Shown: positions 1-11,865 of the stretch, in pieces
How the letters are laid out: every line of letters begins with the position of its first letter
Position numbering within the stretch: the first letter of the stretch is position 1
Assembly (NCBI GenBank): GCA_023525715.1
Contig: JAKNSD010000080.1
Coordinates: 62,001 to 126,000, forward strand
Source: Cichorium intybus
Lineage: Eukaryota; Streptophyta; Magnoliopsida; Asterales; Asteraceae
Length of the DNA stretch: 64,000 nt
Direction of reading: 5' to 3'
The notes under the pieces: generated by a model
Seen by the model: the letters and a program-made list of their open reading frames with translations, nothing else
Told to the model about the DNA's origin: nothing
Database searches by the model: none
Program-made: the position numbers and the translations under genes

Positions 1-1545
1 CCGCCAGCAAACATAAAAGGTTAGAAGATCTTCTAAATTAAAAACAAACCGCCCCTTACACTTTCTCATTTTAATTTTATATTCATGGAAATTTTGATAA
101 ACATCATTTAAGTTTTCAGTATTTTATTTAAATGTTTATTGTTTTATTTTTTTTCTTTTCAGAAAAAGTCACGTGTATTTAATAAAGTTAAAAAAACCAT
201 TTTTATTAAAAAAAGCTTTTCAAAACATTTTCTGAAAAAAAATATTTTTTTCCGAATAAAACATAATTTCTAACCATGACATAGTTTTTGTTAACCGTCA
301 AGATGGAAATGGTTTGAATTTTGACTAAAATAAAAAATCAAACAATAAATTTTGGTTTTTAACTTTGAAAATACGAAAACCATCGATTTTTCAATTTTAG
401 TTTTTTTTTTCTTTGTACTTTCGTGAGTTACGTTATTTTGTTCAAACATGATACAAAACGATGTCAACACATGCTTATTAAATTAAAATATAAGCATGTG
501 TTGGTCTTATCTTGTAACACGTTTTAGAAAATTACGTATTAACATTACTGATGAACAAACTCATCAAAAAAATAAATGAGATATTAAAACCGAAAACCGA
601 ATGATTTGGGTTTTATTGTCTTTTTTTACATCATGGAATGTTTTCGGATTATACAATCTATAAAGTTAATTTCGGTAACGTATTTCATGCGTAGCTTATG
701 GTTACACGTTCATTCGGGTCTATCTTCTTTACATCTTATCTATGATGATAATTCTGACCAATTTACTTGAAAATTGATTTTGGTTTTATTGTCTTTAATT
801 AATTACCTAGATAAATTAAAAAAATTAGCTAAAAACCAAATAAAATATGAATATGATACTATCTACGATAACATGTTAAGTGATTTACTTAAGCAATGCT
901 ATGTTTATTTGTTGTACGAAAGACCATTTATTTACATACATACATGTCAATTGTAGCACTGCGCATATAAGTTTTCAATTTTTAAAAAGCTACAAGAATT
1001 ACATCTTACTCAAATACTTGATACTGCTTTTCTTTATACAATAACGATAAAGAAAAATCGAAAGTCCCGTAAGAATCGGATAAGAGAAAGCTAACATGGT
1101 AAACAACCTAAACAGTTTCCAAAAATATTTCCGATAAGACAAAAAAAGGAAAACGAATAATTCAATAAATAGGCATGGCAATGTAGGAGTACTCGACTTT
1201 TCTTTTTAATTTACTCAAATAATATGTATTTGGAACTTGATTAAATATTGGCATAATTCCAAAGCAATATAATTTATTTGATCATGCTACTTAACATACA
1301 AGATATTATAAATTGAAACATATAAAAGTAAAAAATAAAATCAGACCGTTGCAATCTAAAGATGTTCATGTCACCAAACAAATAAAAAGAAACGCTTAAT
1401 TACAAGGTTGATAGTGACCCAATTCTCCGGTCTGAATATAAAACATTCAGATTAAATTTACAGAACATATACGACACATTGTGGAAAAAGACAATAATAC
1501 CCATTCCAGGAATCACAAGAAGATCAACCCCATGTCTGCCATTTT
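1..1545. other. AT-rich intergenic DNA
   Basis: No coding region is supported here. Short open frames, such as the one at 774-956, have no recognisable domain and biased composition. The right edge should hold the 3' UTR of the minus-strand saposin gene. The only structure seen is the inverted repeat at 430-541. Confidence 0.6.
430..541. repeat. Imperfect inverted repeat, MITE-like hairpin
   Basis: A perfect 14-bp stem (CAACACATGCTTAT at 465-478 against ATAAGCATGTGTTG at 490-503) surrounds an 11-bp loop. Outside it the arms stay alignable for roughly 35 more bases with several mismatches, ending in acgt-tatttt-like termini. This looks like a small foldback or MITE remnant. No target-site duplication could be fixed, so the superfamily is unknown. 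Confidence 0.45.
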
Positions 1546-3002
1546 TCAGTTGTCTGAAATCAAAGAAGCCTCTTCAATGGAATTATAAGAATCACAAGCA
1601 TGGAGTTTGGTGCAAATGTCTTCTTTCTCCAAAAACTGCTCAGCATTTGCAAGAATCAAAGGCGCATATTCGAATACCAATGTTTTACACTGTCCAAAAC
1701 CACAAGATTTCATTTATTAACACTAACAATAACAATAAAAGTAATAATAAAAGTATAAATAATCATAACAAGTTTGCAAATTGATCAAACCTTTGGTAAG
1801 TACTTCTCCACATTTTTGCATTGTTTCAAGAGCAACTCCAAGATTTCCAACTGATAAATAACAAAAAGAAATACGATCAACATCAAATAGAATAAAATAA
1901 AACGATGAATTCTTTCATTAGTTTTTCCAAACATGGTAAAAAAAATCTTGAATTTGAAAATATCAACGGGTGCTATAATGGTCTTCTCAAGTTGGATGGT
2001 TTTAAATTTTTAATAATGATTATTAAAGTATAATGCCCAAATTAAAAGTGCAAATACCTGATTATCAGGATCTTTCAACAAAGAAACAGCTTCTGAAACC
2101 GCCAAATGGCAAACATCACAACTATTTTCCTTAAGTTCTTGACCATAAGCAACAACTTCTTTGCAAAGGTTGACTTTTCCACAAAAGTCTTCGGGTTTAA
2201 TGGTGGTGATCTCAAGGAAGAATAAAGGAGCATAATAATCCACTAAAGTAACACACTACACAAAATAATAAGACGGATTCAGAGGGCATTTTCGTCTTTT
2301 GTACATAATAGAGATCGAGAACAAGTGTTTGTGTCACTTTTTTGAGTGGGACAACAAATTATAATTTTTAATTTTGTCCCATTGACATTGGTATAACGTG
2401 TTATTGTAAGTTATATGAAGGAAAATAAATAAATAAATAAATAAAAACAAAACCTGTCGTTTTAGTGACTGTAATTTGTCACAAGATTGGTGAAGAATGG
2501 AAATAATCTCTGTTTGGGTTTTGTTTTGTTCGAGGTAAAATAGAGCTTCTGATGCATATTCTTCACATAAACTGCACAAATTGTCATTCTTGCCCATGTT
2601 TCCCAATACTCCAAATCTCTTTGCGGTATTTGATTGCAAAACTACAAGGGTAAACAAGGAATTATTTCAAGAAAAAGTTATGGAAAAGCTTTCTAGGGGT
2701 ATTTTCAAAGAGGATCAGGAGGTATTCACGTCTTTTGTAGAACTCCATGTCCCACCTTTTTGGGCAGGACAAAAGGTTACAACTTTTGTCCCATTGACTA
2801 TTGGTCGAAAGACTTTGATTAAACTATTCGATTAAATGTTTAATAAAAAATTATGAATTTGTATAAATATCAAAAATTGATTAAAGAAAATACCTGAAAT
2901 CACAGACATCTTGTTTTTGAAGGTAGTGGTCAACTCTCGAGCATTGCATACCATGCTAGCAGCCAGCAAAACAACAAAGACCAGCCCGAGTTTTCCACCC
3001 AT
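1546..3002 (-). CDS. Secreted protein with two saposin B domains (prosaposin-like)
   Basis: Five coding exons read on the minus strand: 3002-2894, 2641-2454, 2255-2058, 1850-1791 and 1689-1546. All four introns have GT..AG ends and the joined frame is open for 232 codons plus TGA. Residues 1 to about 22 form a signal peptide (MGGKLGLVFVVLLAASMVCNA). Two saposin B modules follow, each with six cysteines. The first runs from LCSLC through QSC to FCGKVNLC. The second runs from SCDVC through LLLKQC and KCKTLVFEY to DICTKLHAC. The C-terminus matches plant saposin-like proteins. Saposins are disulfide-bonded helical folds that bind lipid and present sphingolipids to hydrolases; plant members are thought to act in the vacuole or secretory pathway. 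ATG was chosen because it starts the signal peptide just after a 5' UTR intron. Lipid specificity cannot be read from sequence. Confidence 0.9.
2289..2392. repeat. Short dispersed repeat, copy 1 (intron 2 of saposin gene)
   Basis: This intronic segment shares a block order with 2724-2805: cgtcttttgta, then a run ending tgggacaa, then ttttgtcccattgac and attggt. The copies are diverged but collinear, so they look like two insertions or one duplicated short repeat. No terminal repeats are clear. Confidence 0.45.
2724..2805. repeat. Short dispersed repeat, copy 2 (intron 1 of saposin gene)
   Basis: Second copy of the repeat at 2289-2392, in the same orientation, lying wholly inside intron 1. 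Splice sites are not touched. Confidence 0.45.
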
Positions 3003-3007
3003 TTTGC

Positions 3008-3990
3008 CTGAAGTTAGTAAAAAAGTCATGACACAAGGGTAGAATGGTAATTTACTCTCATTCAGTTTATTTAGTCTGATAAAGGAAGTCTAGAGAACTA
3101 CATATTTGTCCTTTGAATGCCAACGTAGTTACTTTTAATACTTTTATGATGTTTTATGTGTGACATATATGGCGTAAAAAGTTTATTCCATCATTCATTA
3201 AATAAATAATTAACGTTTTCATATGCTTTCTGCTATTGATTTGAACCATAAAAAGATTCCACTTGAAACTCTCTATTTTTAAGAGAGGTGTTCTAAATTT
3301 TATTGTACACATGGAGTATTGAAATTAATATACGTTTCATTAAGTAAAACCAAAAGAATGTTGATATTATATTAAATTATCAAATATAATTCCAGTTGAA
3401 AAACTAAAATATGTGTGAATTTTGAGTTCGAAAGGAGCTATAAAAGAACTTCATACAATCAACTAGAAAGCACAAATGAATTGACAAAAGAAAAGCATCA
3501 ATTTACAATCGATCGATCAAATACTTAAAATTAAAAAGTCAAACCACACTTAGAATACAATTTCAAGACGAAAAACTCATAATATACTGACATCAACTGT
3601 AGAGACTGTATTTAACAAACAAAATTAATGAAATTAGAAAAAAGGTGAGCACAAAACCCTAGCTTTAGTTCTTGATCTGTGTTTTTCTCGAAGACCGAGA
3701 CTTTGAGCGTAACTCATAACATCAATAAGAGACCATAAAGCGTAATTCATAGTATGAATAAGAACCCATAATTCGCAAGCGAAAAAACTAGCTAAAGATA
3801 CAAAAACCTAATTGCCATCAAAATCAGCATAAAAATTACATGAAAAAGGCCATACCTTGAGTAAGAAATCGAGATAAAGAGTCGAAATTCGACTGGGAGA
3901 AAGACGATTTATCGATTAACCAAGTTTTTTGCTTTGAAGTTTGAAGTAGCGTGATTGATCACCAAAGGGATTGTCGCTCACATATATGAG
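3008..3990 (-). promoter_or_regulatory. 5' UTR, 5' UTR intron and core promoter of the saposin gene
   Basis: Immediately upstream of the ATG there is an acceptor (cttcag then GCAAA). A matching donor (CTCAAG then GTATGG) lies at 3855, giving a 5' leader intron at 3008-3855. The leader exon would start near 3950, because a TATA-like CATATATG lies on the minus strand at about 3981-3988. A 5' UTR intron is common in constitutively expressed plant genes. The intron ends are seen directly; the transcription start is inferred. Confidence 0.6.
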
Positions 3991-6032
3991 AAGGAAAGTC
4001 TTCCCTACCCATTGTTACTCTCAAGTGCTGACTTGGATCCTTCATCTTTTACAATATTTCAATTACTTCCACTATGTTGTAATAATTACCATTTAGACCC
4101 TTGATTTCTACTTTTTCTATGAGGTTTTTATCAAGATTTTTGCGGTTCTCGAACAAATTTCATTTGGTTAGATTTTGATGATTTTCTAATGCTTTTTTAC
4201 TTTCCTTTTTCGGTTTTGTCTTTTCGAATCTTTTTCGTATTTATTTTTTGCCACCTTTATTCTTTAGACTTTTTATAGCAAAATTTGGTAAACACTCTCA
4301 AATTCTACCTTCTTTATATCCCAAATGAAGAATTATCATATTTCTACATATATCGAGTAGCAACAATTCAAAGATTACCGATTAAATTTATATTATTTCG
4401 ATTATATGCTAGATTTGTCTTTATTCATAAATTAATATGTGACATAAGAGTGTACATAAGTATAGATGATAAAATTATGAATGCTTAAACGGCTTGCCGA
4501 TGTTGAGTGATAAGTGGGTCGCCTTTTGAATGATTAGGGATATGTTGATTGTTGGTCATTACTTGTCTCGAAAATCAATAAATTTTGGAAAACGTATAAA
4601 GTGAATATCGTAAACAAGAATTGGGGACAAAGTAGAACTTTGTTGCCATAAGGGACGGGCGGAATAATTTAGGAAGATTCGTGTTATTAACAACTACGAA
4701 ATACCAAAGGCAACAAAATGAATAGATACAAAAATAGCATTCAATTATTGATATTTAAATCAGTTTGTAGCTACCTTCCTGAGATAGTCAGATGCTTTCT
4801 TTGTAAGTACTTGGTTATCATCTTCAGAATGATCTCATTTAAGATATTATCTGAAAAAGAAAATTAAAACTGAAATTCAAATTGTTTAGAAATTTCTATA
4901 TGGATTTAGATTGTTATGATCAAAATTTTGGATATTAAGGTTACTTTCAGAGTTATTCAAAAAAGTATCATATTGGGAGGTTACATATACTCATGATTTT
5001 TTCTTAATAAAAATAACCACTATCTTCGTGATTACACCCAATAAATTCAACTCGCTTATCATTCGTGATATTCATTTATTCTCAATCTAACTTTATGTCT
5101 AATTTGTAAGAAATTAACGTGAATGATACTTGCAAATACACAATCAGTGTTTAATTTTTTACTATCAAAGTTAACCATTGAACCAGTTTTGGATACATTA
5201 ATCTATTTTTGTCACTAGAAATAGCGGATGTTGTAAAAGATGATACTCTATATATGGCCGAGTATATCCATATAAGTTGATTAAATGCTCTAAGCTTTCA
5301 TCTCTATAGACACTCACGAAGGTTATAACCATTCGTATGTTGTTATTTTACATCATTATACATTATCAGACTCTTAGATTGTTTTGTATTGATATTTTAA
5401 ATTAATGATCGTAGGAACTCAAACAAGTATCTTAAAAACATCTCAATATAAGCAAGAACATAACAAGGTATAGGAAGAGTTTATTTAATGCTTGTTGCTG
5501 CATAAGAAGGCATACATACATCTTATATTGATTCCGGTTGTCGGAGAACTAGCAAGCACCGATTAACCTCTTAAAAAGCTATATTTTTTTAATAATCAAA
5601 TAAAGCAATGGGGGGAGCCATTCTGGTTGAGGTGAAGGAAGAGAAAAATGGTTTCGTTTCTTCCGCCAAGTCGGCAACAGAAGGTAAAAATCGTCTCTCT
5701 TACAGCAACAAATCAGACTCATGGATCTTGTCTTATTAAAACCTCCGATTAACAGATTTGGTATTGGGAGTACTCAAATTCATCTATAAATAAACTAAAT
5801 ATTAAGGAAGAAACATTCCTTATATAATCTTCAAACCCTAGCTTAGAAAAAGAAATTAAAATTTCTTGCTAGTGAAAAGGGTGAGAAAGAAAAGGCACCA
5901 TGGCTTCCAATTAAGCAGCTCTATTAAAAAGGAAGCATGATATATCTATATAGAAGCAAAAAAGGGAAGTTGTTGGTGATTGTATATTACCAATGTGTAT
6001 TTAAGTGTAATGGATTAACTTTTTGACAAAAT
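3991..6032. other. Intergenic DNA, no gene recognised
   Basis: AT-rich sequence upstream of the saposin gene. No open frame longer than about 70 codons, no domain and no clear terminal repeat was seen. A patch near 5610-5900 is less AT-rich and looks like a leader or exon remnant, but could not be assigned. Confidence 0.5.
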
Positions 6033-6573
6033 ACAATCTTGACAAACATTAAACAAGTAATGAAGGTGTGGAGTGTGGATTTAGAATGCAGGTATCAAGA
6101 TCAATTCAACACATACATGATCAAGGATCGAATCAAGAAGGAGTTATACTTACTTGGTAACGTCAAGTTCTTTGAGGATGATGCCATCGGTACATTCTTT
6201 CTTCTTCCCGTAATGGTGTATTGCCAATGATCTGATGGATGGATCTATGATTTGTGATACTCATACTAATGATGTTTTATAGTGTGATCTTGAAACGTAG
6301 ACAAGATCGATTGAGTATCCAGTGATCGTTCATGTATTCACTGAATAAGTTCTGCATTTACACCTTAAGGGAAAGAGAATTGGAACCACACAAGATTAGT
6401 CCCTTGAGTTGAGGACATATGTCATATCCATCATACTACATATTTTTAAGTCTAGGGATTGAGTTGTCATTTTGGCAAACGTTGTGGTACAAAATATCAT
6501 AATACCCAACATACAATAAAAATACAATATAGTCCTAAGGTCATATTTATGTGTTATTTTCCAATATGGAGTG

Positions 6574-6725
6574 CAGTGGCGGACCCAGAAAAATGGACAC
6601 GGGGGGCACCTATATATAAAATTTTTTTCAGGAGGGGCACCTATATATAAATTTTTTTTTACAATACGGAGTCAAATTTCAGGGGGGGCACGTGCACACG
6701 GGGGAACCCCCTGGGTCCGCCCCTG
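6574..6725. mobile_element. hAT-type MITE, 152 bp
   Basis: Termini CAGTGGCGGACCCAG and CTGGGTCCGCCCCTG are inverted repeats with one mismatch. The element is flanked by a perfect 8-bp target-site duplication, ATGGAGTG at 6566-6573 and 6726-6733. An 8-bp duplication with CAG-type ends is diagnostic of hAT elements. It has no coding capacity and sits inside the solo LTR. Confidence 0.9.
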
Positions 6726-6876
6726 ATGGAGTGCACACTTGTTTGAATTTGATCAAGATTAAAAGTACACTGTCTTTTAGGGTGAAGCCCCTAAACTAAC
6801 GGGGGTCCGGGGCAGCGCCCCTGGTAGCGGGGTCCAAGGGGCAGAGCCCTTGGCTGGGGTCGAGCTGTATGGGATT

Positions 6877-7068
6877 ACACGACTCGTGTGACTACAAAGC
6901 AAATTGGAAACATATTGAAATCAGACGTCACACGACCCGTGTAGGATCACAGGACCTGTGTGAATGTCAAAGCAATTTGCATCCGAGAAAGTACACGACC
7001 CGTGTGCGTGTCGAAGCAGTTTGCAACCGAGACACTACACGACCCGTGTGGAAGCACACGACCCGTGT
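6877..7068. repeat. Cluster of six palindromes, core ACACGACCCGTGT
   Basis: Copies lie at 6877-6889 (ACACGACTCGTGT), 6930-6942, 6948-6960 (CACAGGACCTGTG), 6993-7005, 7037-7049 and 7056-7068. The copy at 6948 replaces both halves of the core with complementary bases and remains a perfect odd palindrome. The spacers between copies are not repeats of each other except a short caagcaattt-like piece. The cluster starts about 230 bp from the LTR 5' end on the minus strand. Confidence 0.85.
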
Positions 7069-7303
7069 GACGTGCCCAGTGACAATTTTTCTGTCAGTTT
7101 TTTGACAGGTTTTATAGTCGTTTTTGGTCATTTTTCTGGTATGAAATTCACAACTTTTCACACATTCTTTTGTCTAGAAACACTCTGAATCTTATCCAGT
7201 CAAAGATTCAATCTTACCATTGAAATACTTTGATTTGAGAGTGATTATACATGATTTTCAGAGATCTAAGACATTTGTTTTACCCCTAATTTCTAACAAA
7301 AAT

Positions 7304-8600
7304 CAAAGAGGTGTTGCCGGGAAATGAGTCCAATGCATCAGGAGGTGACAGAAGGGAGGGGTTAGGGAAGCAGGAGGTAGCAGAAGATGAACTTGTTTGT
7401 TTTTTCTTTTTGTTTAAGATGTTTATTTGTGGTAACAAAGGACCCCACCTAACCTATCATTTAGATGACTCAGATAAAGCAACCTTTGGCTCATTGTCTA
7501 CACCATTTAAAGCATCCCTTTGGGAGGCTGATGACCATCCCATAATTGAAACCTAATGGGGATCGAAGTTGGTCCCTCTTTTATGAAGAGATTTTCAACA
7601 AGCCTTCCTATTGCTAGGCCATCAAGGTGATCATCAGGTTTAAGATGTTTCATCATAGTTTATGTAGTTTCTAACAGCCAGACATATGATTCATGCTTGA
7701 GAAGTTAAATTTGACTCTATCATCGATAGAGATGAGCGTATGAACCAGAAAAACCAAACAAAACCGAAAATTGAATCTGAGGAGACCGAACTAGAACCGA
7801 TTTATATAGTATGATTTGGTTTTTGGTCCTTTACCGTGTTAGATTTCAATTTCGCTCCATTTAGTCTGTGGTCCAATCAGTTTTAGTCCATTCGGTCCGT
7901 GGTTGCTTCATTTCCGGCCAGTTTTTTCTTCCAAATTGGATTCTAATTAACTTTTGGTCCTATTTTGGATTGGTCCAGAAAACTAAACCAAAATCAAAAC
8001 CGATCCGGGACCATATACCCTAGTCGGTTTGGTCTTCGATCCATAGCAAGTGTAATTTCGATTTTGGTCTGGTTCGGTTTGATCTGCTGACCATGATTAT
8101 CCCAAATCATCGATGTTTTATCCAATATTAAGTTATTATGGATTTTGCATAAGTGTGACCTTGAGAAAAAAATCTGGAGACTAGTTTATTGGTAGAATAT
8201 TTCAATCCCGATCTCAATGCCGATCTTACAACCACGACCTTGTAAAATATAAAACAACTTTTAGTAAGATCCCGATCTTGAGAACCTGGGTAAAAGGAAG
8301 CAAATCAAAAGTGGGACAAGGTATATTTAAATGATAGATCGGATGCCGTTTCACAATCTATTTGAACCCACCGCCCACTTGCTTTTCTAACTTATACAAT
8401 ATACGTTATTATTTGTACATTGTAGTAGGTTGAGAAAGATTATTTGTGTTGTGGGTTTATAAAGATAAAAGTAAGAGGAGAAAAAAAATAACATGATGCC
8501 TATATAACAAATAGGCTGAGAAGGTTGGCAAAGATGGACTCTCTCACCCTAACATATTAGGCTGTATCTATCATTGAGTTATTTTAAGCAATTTCCATCA
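7304..8600. other. Unassigned spacer with a degraded GC-poor repeat
   Basis: No gene is supported. The 81-codon frame at 7311-7556 has no recognised domain. Between about 7731 and 8098 the two ends are roughly inverted copies rich in accaaaccgaa/ttcggtttgg motifs, a pattern typical of old plant MITE-like repeats. Its limits are not certain. Confidence 0.35.
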
Positions 8601-9187
8601 TATTGTTTTGCCGCCAATGTTTAACATTTAATTGTACACTATTGGATAGCAGGAAGTATCTATCATTGAGTTAATTTAAACAATTTTCTAAAAAAGTAAT
8701 TTATAAATTATTTTAATAGTATCGATCATACAATAAATTTTAATAAACTCAAAAAATATTATATGGTTGATTTCGTTGTAACCCACACAGGGTCAAATTA
8801 AATAAAGTTTCAAGAAAGTGAACTAACATGATATTAGTTTAAGCTATACAAAATTTCACAAACACCTGTTATTTTCTCCCATGTTTCTAACATTATGTAA
8901 GTAAGCTATTGGGTGCCTTGCCACTCCACATATGTGGTATATGTGTAAAAGAAGTGAGTCACAAATGATTACTAAGAATATAGAACAAACAACCAAACAA
9001 GTTTATTTAAATTCTGCAATTATAGAATACAATGATAAAAGAATCCACCTCGTAGCCACAATTTTTACATGAAAACTGGAAAATCACATCGAGACATGTC
9101 CCTTTACTTTTAGTTTATAAAACAACAAATATCAAACTTTAACTCATGATCTTGAGGTTTGGGAGCACGGTTTGACCGCTAAATATT

Positions 9188-10378
9188 CTAATTGACTTGC
9201 CTGCAGTTGTTGCGAATTTGACCTCTTTTACCTGTTAATGGCTTTATATCTCCCATTTTAATCATAGACTCTGCAAAATCCTCCCAGAATTCATTCTGGT
9301 TTTTACTGTACTTCCGCACAAGCCCATCAGTTTTGCCACCATTAAACAACGCCTGATCAGATGTCAAAACCCCTTTTCTACTCACCAAATTGGTGAAGTA
9401 TCTCCTGTCGAATGAAGCCGGTGTTGGGTCAAGTGGTGCGAGCCTTGAGTCGCCCCCAACTTGTGGACAAATGGTCTGAAGGCGACGGGCAAAGGCTGGA
9501 TCAATGTTGGTCTGGTTGTAAATGCGACCCCTGAAGGTTCGACACTGAGCGAACCCTAGAGTGTGTGCACCTGAGAGCACAACTAGGTCATCTTTGTCGA
9601 GGCCTTGGTTCTCAAAATTTTGGATTAGTGCAGGTAAGTCCATGAACGGCGACGGGATGTCGACATTGGCTGCTGTCCGGCTCGCGGTTGTTGAGTCTCT
9701 TCTTCCTAACTTGAGTTTCCATGAAGGGCCACCAAGCTGCATGCCATAACATAACAGTGTCACGTATATTTTTTGAACTTTAAAAGTTGAAGAACTACTT
9801 CTATTTTATTAATTCTCTAGGTTTTCATGGAATATGTTTTACTTACAGCGACCACAGAATCACGAGCAGCAACGGTCAAGATGTCAGCACAAGATACTAC
9901 TGAGCGTCGACAAACTTTGTCCACCTCAGACTTGATTCTGTCAATAACCTCAAACCCTCTAGCAGAGTTTGCATTAGGGGCTGCATTTTTTTCGCTATCT
10001 ATAGTTGCTGTTTGATCCAAAAGAATTGAAGCATCACATCCCTACATGACCCAAAAGCAAAGTTGTAAATCGAAACAAAACACGTCCATTGGAAAATCCA
10101 TATATGTACCGCAAACAATGCATTTTGAATCCTACACTACAAACGGATGCGGAGAAGGTACTTACGTTAACAAAACAATCATGGAAATGAAGACGTAACA
10201 AGGAAGCGCCCATGCGGCGTTCTTGTGTCACTGCATCCTCCACCACACGTCTGATGGTTGGGAGAGCTTCTGGGCACACATGATCATAATAACTTGGTGA
10301 GAGGCCTGTTTTGGAATATGCTGTCGCAAAGGGAAGCATGAACAAGACATAGAGAGACAAGAAGGTTATGGTGTTCAT
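9188..10378 (-). CDS. Class III peroxidase, Prx-A (intact)
   Basis: Three exons on the minus strand: 10378-10166, 10041-9847 and 9736-9188. Together they give 318 codons plus stop, with GT..AG introns of 124 and 110 bp in phase 0 after FVN and SVVA. Residues 1 to about 21 are a signal peptide, so the product is secreted to the apoplast or vacuole. The distal heme motif LRLHFHDCFVNGCDAS carries Arg62 and His66; the proximal motif VVLSGAHTLG carries His194. Eight cysteines are present for the four conserved disulfides. Class III peroxidases oxidise phenolics with hydrogen peroxide in lignification, suberin formation and defence. The third intron usual in this family is absent, which could be an ancestral loss shared by all four copies. 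ATG at 10378 starts the signal peptide and is conserved in the paralogues. Confidence 0.93.
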
Positions 10379-10446
10379 CTTCTCTAGACTGTTGGCAGTA
10401 ATCAAAAGGGTTTATGTTGTACTTACGTTGTCGTGGTCTAAAATGG

Positions 10447-10454
10447 TATTTATA
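10447..10454 (-). promoter_or_regulatory. TATA box of Prx-A
   Basis: TATAAATA on the minus strand, about 70 bp upstream of the ATG and at the same spacing in Prx-B, C and D. Conservation across the units supports it. Confidence 0.75.
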
Positions 10455-11383
10455 AGGGAATCGATGTTAAGATGGTTGGGTTTTGGAAAAGGTCAAAAGA
10501 TAAAAACTAATGTATATGTTACCTTGTTAAACTAAACAATGTAGGAGACCTGGCTCATAATTCTAGAACTTACGTATAAAAATTGAGCTACTTGATTTAA
10601 TTTTGGTATTTGACTTTTCGCTGTAACCAAACCATTATTTGCATACATCTGTAAAAAAAAAAAAAAAAAACGAAATCCTGCATCTTACATACTTGCATCA
10701 TATCTCTCTAGTTTGCTAATATAATAGAAATAAGTAAGAGCAACGACAAACTAGCCACATGATTTAATAAAAGATCAACGACGAACCGTTAACGATGGAT
10801 TAAGACAAAAGGCATTGCCAATAGGGATGTAATTGCGACATATACATAGCGATGAACGTCTCATTGCTGTTTTTTCGCAAAAATAATTTTGATGTGTTCA
10901 ATTTAGTTTACCAAGTATAAGACCATTTTAGGACGGACTAACCAAACTAGTAAGCATTATATCGTCGCTAATTGGTAAAGGAGGCTTCTTTTACCGACAA
11001 GTTAATTATGTCATGTTTTGTTGTTGAAAACATAATAAAGGAATTTACAACTAATCTAGGAGTGAAATTATATGTATATATGTATGTCTGTACGTATGTA
11101 ATAATTATATTTATGTCTTAAAACATAGATAATATATAAAACTTGTTTCATGATATACAAAGAGTTATGTTAGAAAAGTATAAGACTTGGTTATGAAGAC
11201 ACAGAACTAGTAAGACTTGGTTGGTAAACCCAAAAATTAGATAATGGCCATTGAGAATTGGTATAATGTTAACAAACCAAAAACATATAATACTTCGTTC
11301 TTAAACCCAAAGCTTAAACAAACAATAAAGAAAATAAAGTATCATTATCACTCCTCATCTTATAAAATAATCAGTGATATATG

Positions 11384-11851
11384 TGTTAGAAAATAACACA
11401 TAAATATGACCTTAGGACTATATTGTATTATTATATTATGGGTATTATTATATTTCACACCACTAAATTTGCCAAAATGACAACGTCCCTAGACCTAAAT
11501 ATATGTAGTATGATGGATATGACATGTGTCTTTAACTCAAGGGACTAATCTTGTGTGGTTCTAATTTCTTTCCCCTAAGGTGTAACTCACTAAATTTATC
11601 ACATAGAATACATATGGTCAAAAGATACTCAAAGGTTCCCTACGTTCAAGAACTTTATGACAACACCGCTATAAGAGTATGACCAATGTTATCAGTCTCT
11701 CCATCAGCACATCAGAAAACATCATTACGGGAAGAGAATGAATCAGAAGTATGGCATCATCTTCAAACCTCACACTTCCAAGTAAGCATTACTCCATTTC
11801 TATTGAAGCTTTTCATGATAATGATCTTGATTTACACTTGTAAATACAATA
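11384..11851 (+). repeat. 5' LTR of the 11.4-kb Copia element
   Basis: Begins TGTTAGAAAATAACAC and ends near aatacaata, 468 bp. It matches 17884-18355 closely. Compared with the minus-strand solo LTR at 6033-7298 it lacks about 730 bp (MITE included) just after TGTTAGAAA. Confidence 0.9.
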
Positions 11852-11853
11852 TG

Positions 11854-11865
11854 TGGTATCAGAGC
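11854..11865 (+). other. Primer binding site, initiator tRNA-Met
   Basis: TGGTATCAGAGC directly after the 5' LTR is complementary to the 3' end of plant initiator tRNA-Met, the usual Copia primer. Confidence 0.9.

Larger units (their letters stand above)
6033..7298 (-). repeat. Solo LTR of a Copia-type retrotransposon (long form)
   Basis: Read on the minus strand this starts TGTTAGAAATTAGGGG at 7298. It contains a roughly 460-bp stretch (about 6566 down to 6090) that aligns, with many substitutions, to the LTRs at 11384-11851 and 17884-18355. Shared blocks include GGAAAATAACACATAAAT, GACCTTAGGACTATATTG and ATTACGGGAAGA. AAAAT at 6028-6032 and 7299-7303 is a plausible 5-bp target duplication, though low in complexity. 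No coding sequence lies between these ends, so it is a solo LTR. A hAT-type MITE and six palindromes lie inside. The 6033 edge is uncertain by tens of bases. Confidence 0.6.

Noticed and set aside
2581..2835. 84-codon plus-strand frame inside the saposin gene
   Set aside because: Overlaps exon 2 and intron 1 of the opposite-strand gene and has no domain.
9827..10015. Open frame on the plus strand opposite Prx-A exon 2, repeated at 32770, 40846 and 61661
   Set aside because: It is the mirror of the conserved peroxidase exon; its conservation follows from the sense gene.
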